A DNA stretch of 5,423 nucleotides from Oscillospiraceae bacterium (GTDB taxonomy: Bacteria > Bacillota > Clostridia > UBA1381): positions 1 through 5,423 of the forward strand of contig SVKH01000103.1 of the NCBI GenBank assembly GCA_015068545.1, given 5' to 3'. Below are positions 5,197 through 5,423 of this stretch, piece by piece. The position numbers and the translations under genes are program-made. Numbering within the stretch: the first letter of the stretch is position 1; the number at the start of each line of letters is the position of its first letter. The notes beneath the pieces are model-generated. The model did no database searches, had not been told where the DNA came from, and saw only the letters and a program-made list of their open reading frames with translations.

Positions 5197-5271
5197 TGGA
5201 GGCACCACCCAGATTTGAACTGGGGCATAAAGGTGTTGCAGACCTCTGCCTTACCACTTGGCTATGGTGCC
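5197..5271 (-). tRNA. tRNA-Cys, anticodon GCA, CCA encoded
   Basis: Folds as a full cloverleaf of 75 nt: acceptor GGCACCA/TGGTGCC, D stem GCC/GGC, anticodon stem GAGGT/ACCTT with loop CTGCAAC (anticodon GCA), T stem CCCAG/CTGGG with loop TTCAAAT. The discriminator is U, a known identity base for cysteine tRNAs, and CCA is encoded at 5199-5197. It is the last gene of a leftward tRNA group. Confidence 0.97.
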
Positions 5272-5278
5272 TTATATA

Positions 5279-5312
5279 AAAAGACGCAAAAAAGTAAATT
5301 TATGCGTCTTTT
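5279..5312 (-). terminator. Terminator-like hairpin between tRNA-Gly and tRNA-Cys
   Basis: AAAAGACGCA (5279-5288) pairs with TGCGTCTTTT (5303-5312) around a 14-nt loop. Read on the minus strand it ends in TTTTTATAT, a standard terminator tail, yet tRNA-Cys starts only 7 nt later, leaving no room for a new promoter. It may be a leaky terminator or an RNA processing element. Confidence 0.55.
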
Positions 5313-5317
5313 GTAGA

Positions 5318-5392
5318 TGGAGCGGAAGACGAGATTCGAACTCGCGACGTTCACCTTGGCAAGGTGACGCTCTACCACTGAGCCACTCCCGC
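5318..5392 (-). tRNA. tRNA-Gly, anticodon GCC, CCA encoded
   Basis: Full 75-nt cloverleaf: acceptor GCGGGAG/CTTCCGC (one G-T pair), D stem GCTC/GAGC, anticodon stem TCACC/GGTGA with loop TTGCCAA (anticodon GCC), T stem GCGAG/CTCGT with loop TTCGAAT, discriminator U and encoded CCA. It is cotranscribed, by orientation and spacing, with tRNA-Cys. Confidence 0.97.
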
Positions 5393-5400
5393 GTATTTAA

Positions 5401-5423
5401 TGGTGCCTCCGGGTGGAATCGAA
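5401..5423 (-). tRNA. 3' end of a third tRNA, type not determinable, cut by the window edge
   Basis: The minus strand reads TTCGATT (T loop), CCACC (T stem), CGGAGGC (acceptor), discriminator A and encoded CCA. The 5' acceptor arm must begin GCCTCCG or close to it. The anticodon lies outside the window. It ends 8 nt before tRNA-Gly, so the three belong to one leftward cluster. Confidence 0.85.

Overview
The window looks like a piece of a low-GC Clostridia (Firmicutes) chromosome. The evidence is AT-rich intergenic DNA, strong AGGAGG-type ribosome binding sites, a GH3 enzyme with the swapped domain order known from Butyrivibrio and Ruminococcus, a DUF11 protein of a kind I recall from Clostridia, and tRNA genes with encoded CCA. 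I cannot name a genus from the sequence alone.

Left half (1-3119): a long GH3 beta-glucosidase-type gene runs leftward out of the window (733 codons visible, no frameshift). It is transcribed divergently from an intact AraC-family regulator. The 143-bp gap between them holds a good extended -10 promoter for the regulator, a weaker promoter for the hydrolase, and tandem CAAAATA repeats one helical turn apart that could be the regulator's binding sites. The simplest reading is a local sugar-responsive unit: the AraC protein senses a glycoside or sugar and controls a cytoplasmic glucosidase.

Middle (3120-4466): a gene-free stretch with two overlapping hairpins separates araC from a convergent, leftward gene for a 284-residue protein with two DUF11 repeats and no export signal. 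Upstream of it are a perfect 26-bp palindrome and a 41-codon open frame with no start codon, probably the tail of a lost gene.

Right part (4590-5423): this is an eroded accessory strip next to tRNA genes. It contains (a) an inverted-repeat element built from about seven ATGAATTG/CAATTCAT boxes separated by different micro-hairpins, ending in a strong bidirectional terminator; (b) the C-terminal 92 codons of a four-helix-bundle (S23/intervening-sequence type) protein without its N terminus; (c) an inverted copy of the tRNA-Cys 3' end plus downstream DNA; and (d) leftward tRNA-Cys(GCA), tRNA-Gly(GCC) and the 3' end of a third tRNA.

I see no complete novel multi-gene system. The most unusual item is the micro-hairpin array at 4591-4766, followed by the rearranged DNA beside tRNA-Cys and the orphan DUF11 gene.
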